From: Aradus depressus
Taxonomy: Eukaryota > Arthropoda > Insecta > Hemiptera > Aradidae
DNA: 64,000 bases
NCBI GenBank assembly: GCA_963662175.1
Contig: OY759214.1
Span: 16,120,001-16,184,000 of the forward strand
Reading direction: 5' to 3'
Position 1 is the stretch's first letter. Each line of letters starts with the position of its first letter. Shown in pieces: positions 61,788-64,000 of this stretch. Both the position numbers and the translations under genes were made by a program. Below the pieces are notes generated by a model. That model saw nothing but the letters and a program-made list of their open reading frames with translations. It was not told the origin of the DNA and searched no databases.

Positions 61788-62490
61788 AAGAATGATAGCT
61801 GAATCTGTGAACATTGACAAAGACACCGCATAGAAAATTTTGCGCAATGATCTTAACATGACAAATGTTTGTGCAAAGATGGTCCCAAGAGTTCTCACAC
61901 CAGAGCAAAAAGAACGTCGCAAGGAATGTTGTGTTGACATTCTGGATCAACTTCATGCAGAATTAATCACTTGTGACGAAATCTGGATCTTCCAGTATGA
62001 TCCTGAGACCAATGTTTTTCGATAACAAGGATGTAATTTTGGAAGAATGGGTTCCAGAAAGCACAAAAGTTAACCAGCATTATTATAAGGAAGTTTTCAT
62101 AAAGCTGAGAGACAGAGTCAGGAAAAAACGGCTACAACTTTGGAAAAAAGGTTTCATTGTTCACCAGGACAATGCGCCTGCTCACACAGCACTTTCTGTG
62201 AAGCAGTTTTTGGCCAAAAAAAACATTATTACATTCGAACATCCTCCATATTCGTCTCATTTAGCACCGTGCTACTGTTATCTTTTTCCAAAAATTAAAT
62301 CAGTGCTTAAAGAAGTACGTTTTGAGTCACTTGATGCTGCAAAGAAGAAAACGGCAGATGTGTTGAAACAGCTGACAGAAATTGATTTTCTCAATGCCTT
62401 TGACCAGTGGAAACAAGACTGCAGCGATGTATTAGTGCAAATGGGGAGCATATTGAAGGAGACAACCATTAAAATAATTTTACTGTACAA
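61788..62490 (+). pseudogene. Mariner transposase relic with internal deletion and lost catalytic Asp
   Basis: Reads KILRNDLNMTNVCAKMVPRV, EQKERRKECCVDIL, ITCDEIWIFQYDPET, then MFFDNKDVILEEWVPESTKV, KKGFIVHQDNAPAHTALSVK and HPPYSSHLAPCYCYLFPKIK. The domain order is that of mariner (DD34D) transposases. Roughly 40 residues are missing at about 62012, and the N-terminus is truncated with stops. The first and second Asp (CDE, HQDN) remain; the third region has H and Y where the family has Asp (SSHLAPCYCY). Inactive. Confidence 0.92.
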
Positions 62491-62871
62491 TACAATTATT
62501 GTAATAAATATAAATAAAGTTGAGTTTATTGTACTCAAAGTTTTTCTTTTTAGATCTTCTCTCCCAATTAGTTTACACTTTCACTATTTATTCATCTTAA
62601 AATTCTAGACAGTGTAGGAAACAAAACAACAGAAAAGCTAAAGAGACAATATACTTATATAAACAAAAAAATAAAACAAACTGTTAATTTCAAGACGGAT
62701 ACAGATAAAAATGGAAACCATTACCTATGCCAATATCGTTAATAATATAAAATTATAAAAATAAATAAATGAAAAATAAATCGATTAAATAAAATAATAA
62801 AAAAATACTTCAATATCATAATGAAGAATGATAGTCGATCTATAGTATCACATTAGTTAAAAAAAAAAAAA
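62491..62871. other. No gene recognised
   Basis: AT-rich sequence including the 3' flank of the mariner relic; its inverted repeat was not identified. Confidence 0.35.
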
Positions 62872-62883
62872 ATGGTGGAACTT

Positions 62884-63101
62884 TTTTTTTTTTTTTTTCT
62901 TTTTTTCTTTTGGCTTTATGAACGGTGCATATTAGCCATGTCAATGTGTTATGTATAATTATTAAAGACATCCATGGCCCCGGGAGGGAGTTCTATCTAC
63001 GAAATAAAACTCACTCCCGGACGGGATTCGAACCCGCAAACCATGGTGAGACCATGCGACCAAGGCCCTACGCTCTAGCCCGCACGGCCACCATGGCTCC
63101 C
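62884..63101 (-). mobile_element. SINE-2, full length, with 12-bp target duplication
   Basis: On the minus strand it starts GGGAGCCATGGTGGCCGTGC, has an A box like class II (Leu/Ser) tRNAs (TGGCCGTGCGG), a B box GGTTCGAATCC, then a GTTTTATTTCG body with a CTCCC inverted segment, and ends in GCCAAAAG plus an A-rich tail. Flanks ATGGTGGAACTT (62872-62883) and ATGGTGAAACTT (63102-63113) differ at one base. Confidence 0.92.
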
Positions 63102-63329
63102 ATGGTGAAACTTGATAAGTACGTTAAATACCTTATGGCTAATTATATTAAATATGAATAAATGACTAATAATACACATAATAATATTTTAGCTTATACA
63201 TAGGAGACTTAATAGGACAAAATAAAGATGTTGAGAAACACAGATAAACATATATTAGTTTGGAAAATAAAGGAAATCAAAAATGAAACATGTTAATAAA
63301 ATTAAGGTAAGATATTTTATATTGTAAAG
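63102..63329. other. AT-rich spacer
   Basis: No gene recognised. Confidence 0.35.
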
Positions 63330-63998
63330 CATGTATGGGCAACCTTTGACATGTTGCGGGCCAAACTTTAGTGTGCAAATACGTTCGCGGGCCGCGTAGA
63401 TGGTTCAAAATAAAATAATGTTCATAAATTGTAGCGATAGATATCAGACATGAAATAATAAGACAATGTTATTATAATACAATTTATTAAAATAACAAAA
63501 TGAGATGAAAAAAAATAGGCACAATATTATAATTAAATCGTGAAATTTGGAATTATTACAAACTACGAAAGTTAAGTAGCGACACCGAAATCAATGAGAC
63601 ACTTGAGCTTGAATTTGGGAAACTAATCCATTGATGTTTGGATTAATTCCACTGATACAAAGACGTAAAGAATTGCCAAATTATCTTCAGTGAGCCTTGT
63701 ACGATGTTTTGATTTATTAACTTTCATCATTGAAAAGAACTGTTCGCATTTATAAGTACTGCCAAACGCACAAATCAATCAATCTTCTTGCGAATTTTCT
63801 AAGCTGCGGAAAATGGTCTTCTTTGAGGTATTTTTTGTAGAAATCGCACAACTCCACGTCAAACCCCATCCTACTCGATCTTCCTAATTTGGAGTGAGTG
63901 TGAGTAAGTAGTGTAATATATATTTTTTTTTTAATCGGGTTTTTCAAAATGTCTCGCGGGCCGGACCAAATCTTACAGCCGGTTGTTGCCCACATATG
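63330..63998 (-). mobile_element. hAT-type element with transposase C-terminus (hAT-5)
   Basis: The left end CATGTATGGGCAACC and the right end, read in reverse as CATATGTGGGCAAC, are inverted, followed by GCGGGCC blocks on both sides. The left 8-bp flank is TTGTAAAG; only TT is left of the right flank before the window ends, consistent with a duplication. On the minus strand (about 63890-63600) the frames give HFPQLRKFARRL, then CAFGSTYKCEQFFSMMKVNK and SKHRTRLTEDNLAIL, the C-terminal dimerisation region of an hAT transposase of the kind found in GTF2IRD2-like proteins. One frameshift and the missing rest make it a non-autonomous derivative. Confidence 0.88.
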
Positions 63999-64000
63999 TT

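Overview
The window looks like AT-rich, repeat-dense nuclear DNA from an insect or other arthropod. Three things point there: the only recognisable host coding exon has a spliced, metazoan structure; the mobile elements are typical arthropod ones (Jockey and RTE non-LTR retrotransposons, mariner/Tc1, hAT, Penelope-like, tRNA-derived SINEs); and one SINE family has a 3' tail of CCTAA units, the complement of the insect telomere repeat TTAGG. I cannot name the species.

Host content is very sparse. A 268-bp exon on the minus strand (7128-7395), with clean AG/GT splice signals, encodes most of the N-terminal PH domain of a still life (sif)/TIAM-type Rac guanine-nucleotide exchange factor. I could not find the neighbouring exons, so much of the window is probably intronic or intergenic DNA of that locus (inference). 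An open, coiled-coil coding segment runs off the left edge on the minus strand (344 to 1) and may be the start of a retroelement gag-like protein.

Almost everything else is mobile or repetitive DNA, often nested. The best-preserved unit is a full-length Jockey-type retrotransposon (29273-33698) between perfect 12-bp target-site duplications, with ORF1 (three CCHC knuckles, one internal stop) overlapping ORF2 (endonuclease plus reverse transcriptase). Several truncated relatives lie at 2.5, 11.8, 14.1, 26.4, 39.7, 41.5, 45.1, 45.9 and 59.9 kb, and an RTE tail lies at 57.9 kb. A tRNA-derived SINE (SINE-1) occurs about 20 times and a second tRNA-derived SINE (SINE-2) four times. DNA transposons include at least seven hAT-type elements with terminal inverted repeats, most with recognisable 8-bp duplications, two dead mariners and a Tc1 remnant. 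An unclassified dispersed family of about 730 bp (repeat A) recurs throughout; it has a hairpin at one end and is locally amplified as 35-bp and 115-bp tandem arrays.

The most unusual structure is at 47424-48229: an inverted pair of roughly 250-bp repeats, each carrying a hammerhead-ribozyme-like motif, flanking a fragment that resembles the C-terminal tail of a Penelope-like element. Other items worth a look are a SINE/hAT composite found at two loci, a palindromic unit with an iterated short motif (55744-56123), a roughly 600-bp element present twice with a conserved basic peptide, and a CRE/CCAAT-rich segment present on both sides of the Jockey insertion.
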